Positions 1 through 7,946 of a DNA stretch of 19,537 nt are shown here, one piece after another; position 1 is the stretch's first letter, and each line of letters starts with the position of its first letter. Location: contig JASAON010001387.1 of the NCBI GenBank assembly GCA_030849065.1, positions 1-19,537 of the forward strand, given 5' to 3'. The notes beneath the pieces are model-generated. The model had not been told where the DNA came from and ran no database searches. It saw nothing but the letters and a program-made list of their open reading frames with translations. The stretch comes from Jaenimonas drosophilae (Eukaryota; Euglenozoa; Kinetoplastea; Trypanosomatida; Trypanosomatidae). Both the position numbers and the translations under genes were made by a program.

Positions 1-675
1 TACACGGCATTGCTCATCACCAATCGTGAGAAGCAGACGAGCTACACCATTTGCCCGTGGTGCTTCAGCCACCCACCCGACTTGGAGGACGTGGTCGGGG
101 ATGAGTTTCGCTGCTTTCAGTGTACCGCCCTCGATTGCCCACTTGCCAAGGGCCGCGAAAATATCGCCATCACCCGCTGCCCGTCGTGCCAGGAGAATGA
201 TCTCCGCCTGCGTACCTCCTCGACAGGAAGCTACCTAAGCTGTCGTGGCTACCCCGCCTGCAACATGACGGTGGCACTACCCAAGGCCTCGTCCATCGTC
301 CCGTGTCCGTCGGAGGTGTGCCCGCGGTGCACGGCGGTGATGGTGAAGTTCGATTTTCGTGGCACCAATCGTATTCCAGCCGTGGAGGTTGAGGAGGTCA
401 TGTGCATCAACTGCGACCCACGACTCAAGGACTACCTCACCGTCAAGGGATTCGCCCCGAAGGAGGCCCAACCAACGGCCTCCAGGGCTGCTCCCCAAGT
501 AGCCAGCTACTCCATGCCATCAGTGAAGGCCCCGCGACCGGCAGTCGCTGGAGAGGTCCTCTGCGGCTGTGGTACGCCGGCCAAGTGCCTCACTTCGCGG
601 AAGGAGGCTTCTCGCGGAAAGCTCTTCTACACCTGCGCGTCTCGGCAGTGTAGCTTCTTTCAGTGGAAGGAGTAG
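1..675 (+). CDS. TOP3A: DNA topoisomerase III alpha, C-terminal part (5' end outside window)
   Basis: Only the last 224 residues are present; the frame is open from base 1, so the Met-less start is a window cut. Seen: a CPWC / CFQC cysteine cluster near the beginning, then a topoisomerase-type C4 zinc finger (CPSC, later the block SCRGYPAC), another cluster (CPRC to CINCDP), a Pro/Ala-rich linker, and a final GRF zinc finger at about 562-672 ending in CSFFQWKE. This order of C4 fingers followed by GRF is typical of eukaryotic type IA topoisomerase III alpha; TOP3B lacks the GRF ending. Known for the family: with RMI1 and a BLM/RecQ helicase it dissolves double Holliday junctions in the nucleus, the fingers binding DNA. 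The catalytic Tyr domain is upstream and not visible. The alpha rather than beta call rests on the SCRGYPAC block and the GRF finger. Confidence 0.88.
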   Translation, partial: YTALLITNREKQTSYTICPWCFSHPPDLEDVVGDEFRCFQCTALDCPLAKGRENIAITRCPSCQENDLRLRTSSTGSYLSCRGYPACNMTVALPKASSIVPCPSEVCPRCTAVMVKFDFRGTNRIPAVEVEEVMCINCDPRLKDYLTVKGFAPKEAQPTASRAAPQVASYSMPSVKAPRPAVAGEVLCGCGTPAKCLTSRKEASRGKLFYTCASRQCSFFQWKE

Positions 676-1293
676 CGGCAGCCATCCTCAGATTCCGTGT
701 GTGCTGCCATCATGGTCTCACCCCCAAGGAAGGGCGTGTTGGGTCCGACACACACAACTGCACTCACATTAATACCGAATACCGAAGTTCACATGGAGAC
801 TACACATGTCTTGGTACTCTCCCTTGACTTGATCCATTTTGTTCTTCTCTTTCATTCTCTTTTGTAGCCTCGTTTTGCCAGGAGAGCAACTTAGGCCCAA
901 CACACACCCACTATTTCCCCTCTCTATCTCCTCCCCCTACAACAACTCCAACCGTCATTTTTTTATTTATTTTGTTGGTGTCGCTGGACACAACTTCCAA
1001 ACCCGAACTGCACACGTACATAGGAAGTTGATATCTCCTGCGAAGGTGACCTTGGCACACTACTCAGCTCTCGCTCTGCTGACCTCCTAGCGATCCTCAA
1101 CTTCCTTCTTTGTTGTCGTGCTTCCCACCCTAACTAACTTCCCCTGCCGTCACTTCTACTGTGCATCTTCTTTTGTTTTCTTTTGATACTTTCGCTTGTG
1201 TTTGTTTGCGTGAGGATTTCCCGTTTTTTTTGACTACTTTTGTGTTCCTTCCACTTTGCGGTTCGCTGTTCTTGAATCTGTCGTTGTCGGACC
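676..1293 (+). other. Intergenic region with pyrimidine-rich tracts
   Basis: 618 bases without a supportable gene. It should hold the 3' UTR and poly(A) region of the topoisomerase gene and the trans-splice signals of the next gene. Several T- and C-rich stretches lie at about 837-880, 920-970 and 1100-1205. No tRNA or other structured RNA was recognised. The only longer reading frame (from 839) begins without an ATG and has no recognisable content. Confidence 0.7.
1153..1214 (+). promoter_or_regulatory. Predicted spliced-leader acceptor for the zinc-knuckle/NYN gene
   Basis: A long T/C-rich tract is followed by AG at 1213-1214, the only AG between about 1100 and the ATG at 1294. The implied 5' UTR is 79 bases and contains no ATG. 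The acceptor is inferred from the sequence pattern only. Confidence 0.6.
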
Positions 1294-2964
1294 ATGGAGA
1301 CAGTCACCCCACAGGACCACGCCGACCCGCAGGATGAAAACCAGCTCGCACTTGCCATTCTTGACGGTATGTTCCCCCTCGTCCCCACGGTAGACGTCCC
1401 ATTGGGGCCACTTACTTCTCCCGTACCCAACTTTGGTGCTTCTGCCGCAGCTGATTCCTCACCCATCTGTGCCAACTGTGCCGCACGAGGACACTTGAAG
1501 CGCAATTGTCCCGAGGTAACCTGCCGTGGCTGTGGCAACCGCGGCCACTTCCGCCAAGATTGCCCGAACGACTCCGTGGCAAAGCGTGTTCGGCCCGGTG
1601 ACGATGCCATCGTGCCCATTGAGGAGGTGTATCGGTGGTCTGTGTGCAGAAGCTGCGGTTCTAACCGGCATCTCCAGGCCAACTGCCCCGCCCGTTTCCT
1701 TGCCCTTGAGTGCTACCAATGCCACCAACGGGGCCACATGATGACCACCTGTCCCCAGACACGCTGCTACAACTGCGGCACCTACGGACACAGCTCCCAA
1801 ATCTGTCAGAGTAAGTCGCATTGCTTTCACTGCAGCCACGCCGGCCACAAGTCCAACGACTGTCCCATGAAGTCCAAGGGACGTGTGTGCTACCAATGTA
1901 AAGAACCCGGACACGAGGCGGCCAAGTGCCCCCAGGGCATCCTGTGCCGCATGTGCCACCAAAAAGGTCATGTTGTGGCACACTGCCCTGAGGTGGTTTG
2001 CGATGCTTGTCACGAGAAGGGCCACACCTCTGGGGTTTGCTCCACCAAAGACCGCTGTGATGTCTGTGGAGGCCCCCATGAGAGCCATTGCTGTGACCTG
2101 CAGAACTCCACCCCATCAACACGACTCAACTCCCCTCGGCAGCAACCCCAGCCTGCAGCGGAGCAGCTGGGAAGTGATGAAGACCCCGCTGTTGCTGTCC
2201 TGTCTCCATCCCTCCTACCACAAACAGTCATGCATCCCTACATCCCCAACGGTAAGCCGCGCACAGGACGTGTGGCTATCATCATTGATGGACCATATTT
2301 TGAGCGGTGTGTGCAGGGAAACACTCAGCGGACGGCAGAGCAGTACCGATCCACTGTGAATGCCCTGCGGTACACGATGGACTTCCTTGGAGACATCTTC
2401 GCCATGGATCCCATCGCGTATTGGTTTGACACCGACCCCACGGCATTTTCTGAGTTTCTCGAAACTGCCATGCCTCTCGCCCACCGCGAACGAGCCTTCC
2501 ACGATGCCGCCCTGCGCAGGGCACACTTGACTGACGAAATGAATGGGGGCCGCTCGCTGCACAACGTCGTGGCGAAGCTGGTTGGCGGCATGAAACGGCA
2601 GCGCGGTTACACGCAAGATGGACCCGGCCATGTGTGGGTGCAAACCGGAGTAGATGTGGCCATATCTACTTGTTTGGTAGAGCTCTGTCAAGACCAGAGG
2701 CAATTTCAGCAAGTGGTCCTCCTGTGCGGGGACTCAGACATATATCCTGCCGTAAAGTACTGCAACGAGCAGCGCTTCAAAATTGTGGAACAGGAAGCCA
2801 GAGGAAAGCCTGTACGCATCTGTGGTACCTCTACTTCCATTGCACGTACATACGGCGAGCATCAAGATCTCTCTGACTTCCTCCCCCGCATTCTGCTCGA
2901 TGCCCCCGTCCACACGGAGAATGGGTTGTCCTTTGAGTTCCCAACCAGCGGCTCGTTCAAGTGA
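1294..2964 (+). CDS. CCHC zinc-knuckle protein with C-terminal NYN (PIN-like) nuclease domain
   Basis: 556 residues. Nine CX2CX4HX4C knuckles lie at residues 59-72, 77-90, 118-131, 140-153, 158-171, 177-190, 199-212, 218-231 and 236-249; a tenth at 255-267 has altered spacing. The third has N-R-H where the others have a residue before H that is mostly Gly. After a Pro/Gln/Ser-rich linker (about 268-320), residues 325-500 look like a NYN/LabA-type domain: VAIIIDGPYF with D332, VDVAIS with D454, and CGDSDIYPAV with D480 and D482, the acidic residues expected of the metal site. Known: knuckles bind single-stranded nucleic acid (UMSBP and HEXBP in this group), and NYN domains are PIN-like ribonucleases. 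Inference: an RNA- or ssDNA-guided nuclease. The start is the first ATG after the predicted splice acceptor. There is no clear targeting signal, so the compartment is unknown. Confidence 0.85.
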   Translation: METVTPQDHADPQDENQLALAILDGMFPLVPTVDVPLGPLTSPVPNFGASAAADSSPICANCAARGHLKRNCPEVTCRGCGNRGHFRQDCPNDSVAKRVRPGDDAIVPIEEVYRWSVCRSCGSNRHLQANCPARFLALECYQCHQRGHMMTTCPQTRCYNCGTYGHSSQICQSKSHCFHCSHAGHKSNDCPMKSKGRVCYQCKEPGHEAAKCPQGILCRMCHQKGHVVAHCPEVVCDACHEKGHTSGVCSTKDRCDVCGGPHESHCCDLQNSTPSTRLNSPRQQPQPAAEQLGSDEDPAVAVLSPSLLPQTVMHPYIPNGKPRTGRVAIIIDGPYFERCVQGNTQRTAEQYRSTVNALRYTMDFLGDIFAMDPIAYWFDTDPTAFSEFLETAMPLAHRERAFHDAALRRAHLTDEMNGGRSLHNVVAKLVGGMKRQRGYTQDGPGHVWVQTGVDVAISTCLVELCQDQRQFQQVVLLCGDSDIYPAVKYCNEQRFKIVEQEARGKPVRICGTSTSIARTYGEHQDLSDFLPRILLDAPVHTENGLSFEFPTSGSFK

Positions 2965-3343
2965 GGTAGCCAGCGATAAACGATGGAGTCCGTCGAAGGC
3001 TGCATGGCAGCCAAACTACGTCAAGGGCGGAGCCGTTGACGTGGGTACGGCACCCAGCCAGCCTTCATTGAGCTGCAACGAAGATAAGTGGCGACTAGCA
3101 GTAAGTAGACCCCCTACCTCTGCAAACTAAGCAAAGTCCTTACTTTGATTTCCTCCTTCGCGAATCCTCGCCAAACCCTGGAAAAAAAACTATACGAAGA
3201 AGTAACACACGCTTGAAGATTGGCAGCCTACGTGGAGGTTTTCAGCCATCTTTCTCAGAGTGTTGTTGAACTTATCATTGTACAGTGTTTTTGCTCCACC
3301 TCCTCTGCTTATTTGTTTAGTCGCAGATTCTGAAGCCCCCCTC
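2965..3343 (+). other. Intergenic region
   Basis: 379 bases between the NYN gene and the next ORF. A short perfect inverted repeat lies at 2998-3012 (six-base arms, three-base loop). The last part is pyrimidine-rich and carries the splice signal of the next gene. A reading frame running to 3130 overlaps the NYN gene in another frame and looks like chance. Nothing else was recognised. Confidence 0.65.
3288..3320 (+). promoter_or_regulatory. Predicted spliced-leader acceptor for the orphan gene at 3344
   Basis: T/C-rich tract followed by AG at 3319-3320, with a second AG at 3325-3326. The 5' UTR would be about 17-23 bases and free of ATG. This places the in-frame codons upstream of 3344 outside the mRNA. 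Confidence 0.65.
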
Positions 3344-3853
3344 ATGTCGCGTGCTGCCCCAACTACCCATCCATGTGCGGTCCCTTCTCCCTCTGTGAGT
3401 GCCGATTATCACAATGTGTGCAATAGCATTGACCGGCAAATTGCCGCGGGAGTTCCACGTGTAGAGCAACAACCAACTCGGCGCATCACGAGCCTACCGA
3501 GCCACTCCCCCAACCTACAGCTCGTCACGGGGCTCTACGACCGGGAACCACCCAAGAAGGCCTCCACGTTCTCCGTAAGCCCACGCTGGTCTGTCTCCAC
3601 ACACTCCTACCGTCCAAGCTGCCACTCTACTCGCGGACGTGCCTCAACGTGCTCCTCACGCAATCCAATAAACGAGGGTGATGGCCCATTTTCTTCTGGA
3701 AACACGGCGAAGGAGCCTCTTGAAGATATGTACGCGCGCCTCCGTAGCAACGTGGAGCGGCAGCTTGAGGAGGAGTACGTCTCCGTCTCTGATGTCTTTG
3801 ACAACCAGCGGCCACAAACCGGCCAATTCATTGGCGATGGTTCTCACCCTTAA
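3344..3853 (+). CDS. Hypothetical Ser/Pro/Arg-rich protein
   Basis: 169 residues, not recognised. The reading frame extends upstream to 3260, but that part has no ATG and lies before the predicted splice acceptor, so the ATG at 3344 is preferred. The N-terminal two thirds is Ser, Thr, Pro and Arg rich and looks disordered. About residues 120-160 form a likely amphipathic helix (EDMYARLRSNVERQLEEEY). The tail contains FDNQRPQTGQF. There is no membrane segment or signal peptide. A flagellar or cytoskeletal role would be in keeping with short basic Ser-rich proteins of this group, but nothing in the sequence proves it. Coding status rests on the ATG position, the splice signal and an uninterrupted frame. 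Confidence 0.6.
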   Translation: MSRAAPTTHPCAVPSPSVSADYHNVCNSIDRQIAAGVPRVEQQPTRRITSLPSHSPNLQLVTGLYDREPPKKASTFSVSPRWSVSTHSYRPSCHSTRGRASTCSSRNPINEGDGPFSSGNTAKEPLEDMYARLRSNVERQLEEEYVSVSDVFDNQRPQTGQFIGDGSHP

Positions 3854-3980
3854 TCAAAGGGAAGTGATCTTGTGTATACTACGTGCACCATTGTGCCACC
3901 ATCACCACAAACAACAGCATCACAAGTCGGTGCCACTTGTGTTCTTACTTTCCTTACACATGAGCACTATGTATGTTGAA

Positions 3981-4015
3981 TTTCTTCGTTCTTTTGCCTT
4001 GAATTCACTTAATAG
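3981..4015 (+). promoter_or_regulatory. Predicted spliced-leader acceptor for the ZNG1-type gene
   Basis: Pyrimidine-rich run at 3981-4000, then AG at 4014-4015. The implied 5' UTR has 23 bases and includes a CA repeat. An alternative AG at 3963-3964 would leave upstream ATGs at 3970 and 3974 in the mRNA, so it is less likely. Confidence 0.55.
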
Positions 4016-4038
4016 AGTTTCCACGACACACACACACC

Positions 4039-5097
4039 ATGAGCGACGATGATTGTCCGGAGCTCGTCTCCGCTCGAGTCCCAGTGACCATTCTCACTGG
4101 CTTTCTTGGTAGCGGCAAGACCACACTCCTTCATCATGTGTTGACGGTGGAGCACAACTTGCGCATCGCCGTCATCGTCAACGAATTCGAATTTGGCCGA
4201 TCCATTGAAAAGGGCCTCACCTTGAAGAGCTCGGAGAAGCCCGACGATGAGTGGCTGGAGCTGAACAACGGATGCATGTGTTGCACTGCCCAAACCCAGA
4301 CCGTCACGGCACTTGAATCGCTAATGCGACGTAAAGGAACCTTTGATCTCATCCTCGTTGAGACCTCCGGCCTGGCTGACCCAGGCCCAGTCGCCTCCAT
4401 GTTTTGGCAAGATGAAGCACTATGTGGCGTGTTGTACCTCTCGGGCATCATCACAGTGGTGGATGCGGTAAACATTGGTAAATACCTCTGCGATCCCGAA
4501 GTTTCCACCGCAGCCACGCGGCAGCTTCTCATGGCGGATAAGGTGCTGCTCAATAAGTGCGACCTCGTCACATCACCCGAGGAGCAGGGTAAGCTGCACC
4601 AGCTCATCTCGGGCGTCAATCCGGTGGCCCCCATTATCCAGTGCGCCTTCTCCAAGGTGCCCAACCTTCAAGAAATCTTGTTTGTGGATACGACGCGTAC
4701 CTTGGATGGGCTGGACCACATTCACGATAATGAGCAATCGCACATCACTGCGGTCTCCATCGAGCTCACTTCCAACGATCCAAGTTACATGCTTGCGGTG
4801 CGCTCCAGGCGTGATGTGGATGACATTTGCCGTGAGCTACTCTACAAGCCAGAAGATCATGAGTGGGAGGTTGTTCGATGCAAGGCGGCTCTTTGGTGCT
4901 TCGATGAAGCTAGTCAGTCGTACTCGTTGCTGCAGTTACAGAGCATTGGAGAGCTTTTTGACACAACCCCCATGGAAGGTCACACCGTACCGTTGGGCTG
5001 CTCGCGTGTCTTGATATTGGGCAAACGTCTTGACGAAGGGGAGCTGAGGCAAATCTTTCTACGATTTCTGCAATCTGCCCCACTCATTAAGTCCTGA
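4039..5097 (+). CDS. ZNG1: G3E GTPase zinc chaperone, ZNG1/CobW family (COG0523)
   Basis: 352 residues, usual for the family. Seen: Walker A GFLGSGKT at 21-28, the metal-binding GCMCC motif with C79, C81 and C82, ETSGLADP at 108-115 (G3 region), the base-recognition motif NKCD at 172-175, and a C-terminal CobW_C-type domain (about 235-345). The N-terminus carries DCPELV at residues 5-10. Known: in animal and fungal ZNG1 (CBWD) proteins a CPELVP motif at the N-terminus docks on the zinc finger of methionine aminopeptidase 1, to which zinc is delivered by GTP hydrolysis. Inference: this protein feeds zinc to a cytosolic METAP1. The start is confirmed by this N-terminal motif and by the short splice leader region. 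Other COG0523 roles are possible but the docking motif favours ZNG1. Confidence 0.9.
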   Translation: MSDDDCPELVSARVPVTILTGFLGSGKTTLLHHVLTVEHNLRIAVIVNEFEFGRSIEKGLTLKSSEKPDDEWLELNNGCMCCTAQTQTVTALESLMRRKGTFDLILVETSGLADPGPVASMFWQDEALCGVLYLSGIITVVDAVNIGKYLCDPEVSTAATRQLLMADKVLLNKCDLVTSPEEQGKLHQLISGVNPVAPIIQCAFSKVPNLQEILFVDTTRTLDGLDHIHDNEQSHITAVSIELTSNDPSYMLAVRSRRDVDDICRELLYKPEDHEWEVVRCKAALWCFDEASQSYSLLQLQSIGELFDTTPMEGHTVPLGCSRVLILGKRLDEGELRQIFLRFLQSAPLIKS

Positions 5098-5205
5098 TTT
5101 CCTGCTGATTGCGTGAAAACAAGACAAAAACACTCTGCTCTTACTTACGACACTTGATGGCATGTTCCCAGTTGCATGCGTGTGTGACATCGTATGTGCT
5201 CCCAG

Positions 5206-5235
5206 TCTCTCTTCTTCATTCACTGTTGTGACAAG
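5206..5235 (+). promoter_or_regulatory. Predicted spliced-leader acceptor for the TBCC gene
   Basis: CT-rich tract followed by AG at 5234-5235. It lies downstream of the in-frame ATG at 5162 and upstream of the ATG at 5264, and so decides the start of the next gene. The 5' UTR would be 28 bases. Confidence 0.6.
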
Positions 5236-5263
5236 AAAGGCCTCAAACAACCCCTGTGTAGTG

Positions 5264-6199
5264 ATGGAGAACTTCTTGAAGGGTCATCAGGAACGGGAGG
5301 AGGCCCGTGCGAACCGTGGCAAGGAAGTGTCCGAGGTTGCATCCCAACGGCAGCAGTTTGACAACCAAATGAATCAAATGCAACTAAGTGTAGAAACCTT
5401 CACTGCACAGGGCAAGGTGAGCGAAGCACAGGAGCAGCTCAACGCACTGCGGAGGCTCATTCAGGACACTGCCGCCAGCAGTATTGCCCTCACCGCCCAT
5501 GACATGGCTCGCTGTAACGCTACTTTGTCACGACTGCAGCAGCAGGTGGAAGGCACCAACACAAAGCCAGCAGGTACGCGTAAGTTTGCTTTTTCATCCA
5601 AGGCCAAGACCAAAACCGTTGAAGAGGTGAGTGCGGCTTCGCCCACAGACGGAAGCACTGCGTCAGCTTCTCCCGCCATAACGGAGGCATCACCCGTGGA
5701 GGCAGTGCCCGGGGTGCGCTACGGCCCATGTGATGGCGGTGTTGTTAGCGTGTCTGCGCCAGCCAAGGCAGTTTTCATTTCCAACTGTGTTCGCTCCACG
5801 ATCTTATCTCCTCCGATTGCTGGCTCCGCCTTCATTGCTGGATGCAGCCACTGCAAGATCTATGTGGCGTGCCACCAGCTTCGCATGAAGGACTGCCATC
5901 ACGTGGAGGTGTACGTGTGGAGTGCATCCACGCCCATCATTGAGCACTGCGAGGAGGTTCACTTTGGCCCCTACCGATGCTGGAACGGTTTGATGGATTC
6001 CACGGTAGAAGGTCGCTCCTACTCCAGCATCTGTGAGTGGGTGCGTGTCGTGGGTGAGGTGGAGAACGCCGCCCAGCGGGAGGACATCTCCTATACCGTC
6101 GTGGATGATTTTCAGTGGTTAAAAAAGGCCGCAAGCCCACATTGGCGAACACTACAAGAGGGTGAGTACTCCTGCTGCCCTGATGCCATTCACGTCTAA
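5264..6199 (+). CDS. TBCC: Tubulin-binding cofactor C (TBCC domain protein)
   Basis: 311 residues. The N-terminal 110 residues are charged, Gln-rich and predicted helical, like the three-helix spectrin-like part of cofactor C. A Ser/Thr/Ala linker follows (about 115-148). From about 150 a beta-helical TBCC/CARP domain is visible with short repeats around VFISNC, AFIAGCSHCKIYVAC, HHVEVYVW and HCEEVHFGPY. The motif CHQLRM holds R207, matching the arginine finger (Q-L-R) with which cofactor C stimulates GTP hydrolysis by beta-tubulin. Known: TBCC acts in the cytosol in the complex with cofactors D and E to release native alpha/beta-tubulin dimers. The frame is open from 5162, but the splice acceptor at 5235 makes 5264 the better start. 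RP2 is an alternative TBCC family member; the Gln-rich N-terminal coil argues for cofactor C. Confidence 0.87.
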   Translation: MENFLKGHQEREEARANRGKEVSEVASQRQQFDNQMNQMQLSVETFTAQGKVSEAQEQLNALRRLIQDTAASSIALTAHDMARCNATLSRLQQQVEGTNTKPAGTRKFAFSSKAKTKTVEEVSAASPTDGSTASASPAITEASPVEAVPGVRYGPCDGGVVSVSAPAKAVFISNCVRSTILSPPIAGSAFIAGCSHCKIYVACHQLRMKDCHHVEVYVWSASTPIIEHCEEVHFGPYRCWNGLMDSTVEGRSYSSICEWVRVVGEVENAAQREDISYTVVDDFQWLKKAASPHWRTLQEGEYSCCPDAIHV

Positions 6200-6328
6200 C
6201 CTGTGCCATCTCTCCATTTACACCCAACATACATGTGATTAATGAGCCATCCATATATATTGACGAAAATGTGAAAAAAAACATTCCCCTTGTATTTCCC
6301 CGATATCTGTACATCACACAGCTGGAAG

Positions 6329-6350
6329 CTTTTCTTTTCTTTATATACAG
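6329..6350 (+). promoter_or_regulatory. Predicted spliced-leader acceptor for the ArfGAP gene
   Basis: T-rich tract followed by acag, AG at 6349-6350, 26 bases before the ATG at 6377. In-frame codons from 6290 lie upstream of it and are therefore not part of the protein. Confidence 0.7.
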
Positions 6351-6376
6351 GCACGGAGAAATTGGAAGTAGGCACG

Positions 6377-7717
6377 ATGCTGCAATCGAAGCATAAAGCA
6401 GAAAAGATGAAGGATGAGCTCCGTCGGCTCTCACAGAAGGGTGGCAACAAGCTCTGTTTCGACTGCGGAGCGCGCGCTCCGCTGTATCTTGTTATTGACT
6501 ATCATGTACTGGTCTGCTCAAACTGCGGCGGTATTCATCGCTCGCTTCAGCACAAGGTGAAGGGTATTACCATGTGCGAGTTCAGCGAGGAGGAGGTACG
6601 TGGGCTGGCGACCTGCGGAAATGATCGGGCCCGATGCATCTGGCTGGCACGGTTTACAGGGAGAAACCCCATTTCTGGTGTGGATTCTGCCATACGCAAT
6701 CACTTGGTCCGTGTCTTTGACCAACAGACATACATCAGCATGCCAGAGTTCAAGTCACTGCAGGCAGATTTGGAAGAGGCGCGACATCCACATCCAGAGC
6801 CAAGCACAGCTAGGCCCATTGCCCCTCCCCCAGCCAATGCCCCTCCACCGCCGCAACAGGTGCAGCAACGCGCGCAGCCGGCCCCAGCTCCGACCGTTAC
6901 TGCTCATCTTGCTCCAGCCCCCGCTCCATCAAAGTCTGCACCTCCAGCCGATGACTTGTTCGATGATTTCTTCGCTGCCCCACCTGCTGCCCCCCAGGCC
7001 CCAGTAACCGCCAACTCCATCGCCAACGATCTCTTCGCTGGTGCGCCACCTCCTCAGCCATCCGCACCCTCCTTCTACACGGCCAATATGCCGGGCAATC
7101 AAGCTCCCCAGTCCAACTACCAAGGCCAACCTCCCTTCTACGGCAGTGGCGCACCGCAACCAATGCAGCAGAGCCCCCCTCCATTCAATGGAGCCACGCA
7201 ATACCATCCTGCTGCCCAACAACAACAGCCATATCCTCCGCAGTCCTACAACCAAGGTCAGCCTCCTTACGCTAACAACAGTGCACCACAGTCATATCCA
7301 CAAGGCTCACCATCATACTACAACAACGGTGCACAGCAGCCCTACAGCAATCAACCCACTCACCAGGCTACACCACAGCACTATCAAGGCCAACCTCAAT
7401 TCAATGGGGCATTTCACCCCTATGGAAACAATCAAGCCCCATCCTACGCTAATCAGTCATACAACCAAGGCATCTCTCCCAGCTACAACCAAGGACAAAG
7501 CCCGAACTTCTTCAACAGTGGAGCACCGCAACATGGCGCGCCACCCTACGAGCAGCACAAGAGCGGCATTACGGTGTTGAGCATAACCCGTCCGGGGGAA
7601 CAACCTCCTCCGCGTGAAGGTTACGACCACCGCGGCGATGCAGGCGGTAAGAAGCAGGGACCACGCCCAGAAGATGCAGTATTTGCGGCGCTGGATCCCT
7701 TCAAGGACGTCAAGTAA
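6377..7717 (+). CDS. ArfGAP-domain protein with Pro/Gln/Tyr-rich repeat tail
   Basis: 446 residues. The ArfGAP zinc finger is complete: C27-X2-C30-X16-C47-X2-C50, followed by GGIHR with R55, the arginine finger that completes the GTPase site of Arf. The domain ends at about 130. The rest is low complexity: a Pro/Ala stretch with the acidic DDLFDDFF and NDLFAG motifs (about residues 190-225), then degenerate repeats around YQGQPP or YNQGQ from residue 247 to about 389, and a C-terminus containing ALDPFKD. Known: ArfGAPs end Arf signalling on Golgi and endosomal membranes, and DPF or DxF-like motifs bind clathrin adaptor ears. Inference: a SMAP- or AGFG-like endocytic regulator whose tail recruits coats or phase separates. 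The start is the first ATG after the acceptor at 6350. Confidence 0.9.
   Translation: MLQSKHKAEKMKDELRRLSQKGGNKLCFDCGARAPLYLVIDYHVLVCSNCGGIHRSLQHKVKGITMCEFSEEEVRGLATCGNDRARCIWLARFTGRNPISGVDSAIRNHLVRVFDQQTYISMPEFKSLQADLEEARHPHPEPSTARPIAPPPANAPPPPQQVQQRAQPAPAPTVTAHLAPAPAPSKSAPPADDLFDDFFAAPPAAPQAPVTANSIANDLFAGAPPPQPSAPSFYTANMPGNQAPQSNYQGQPPFYGSGAPQPMQQSPPPFNGATQYHPAAQQQQPYPPQSYNQGQPPYANNSAPQSYPQGSPSYYNNGAQQPYSNQPTHQATPQHYQGQPQFNGAFHPYGNNQAPSYANQSYNQGISPSYNQGQSPNFFNSGAPQHGAPPYEQHKSGITVLSITRPGEQPPPREGYDHRGDAGGKKQGPRPEDAVFAALDPFKDVK
7115..7545 (+). repeat. Degenerate coding repeats, Tyr/Gln/Pro/Asn-rich
   Basis: Within the ArfGAP gene, roughly four copies of a unit with the core Y-N/Q-Q-G-Q-P-P-Y/F followed by an Asn/Ser/Ala-Pro-Gln part can be seen, starting at residues 247, about 290, about 335 and 369. 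They differ at many positions, so they are old or under loose constraint. The reading frame is kept throughout. Confidence 0.65.
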
Positions 7718-7870
7718 CGTACACGACAACTCAGTGTGCTTTGCTGTTTTTTGCTTCTCTGACTGGTTTTTCTGTGAGTACCACAAGTGATGATTGTAGC
7801 ACCTGCGTGGATCTGTGTGCATGGGCTTCACAACCAATCACTTCACGTAAAGTCATCAACTGCTCCAACA

Positions 7871-7917
7871 CTGTTTTTCATATCTTCATTCTTTCATTCT
7901 TTCTTTCTTGTGATGAG
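7871..7917 (+). promoter_or_regulatory. Predicted spliced-leader acceptor for the orphan gene at 7947
   Basis: Repeated ATTCTTTC-like pyrimidine tract, then AG at 7916-7917. The 5' UTR of 29 bases has no ATG. Confidence 0.6.
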
Positions 7918-7946
7918 ACGGGATTTCATCTTGTCGTGATACAAAG

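Noticed and set aside
839..1090. 83-codon frame in the first intergenic region, with a hydrophobic start
   Set aside because: Begins at TTG, has no ATG, and its hydrophobic residues come from the pyrimidine tracts.
1459..2088. 209-codon antisense frame under the zinc knuckles
   Set aside because: Shadow of the repeated TGY and CAC codons of the knuckles; Ala/Val-rich without a domain.
2998..3012. Six-base inverted repeat after the NYN gene, possible structured RNA
   Set aside because: Too short to tell from chance, with no flanking complementarity or poly-T pattern.
5162..5263. N-terminal extension of TBCC from an in-frame ATG
   Set aside because: It lies before the predicted acceptor at 5235 and encodes a stretch derived from the pyrimidine tract.
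7041..7580. 179-codon frame in another phase of the ArfGAP repeats
   Set aside because: Follows from the repeated codons; the ArfGAP frame continues through with adaptor motifs and a sensible C-terminus.
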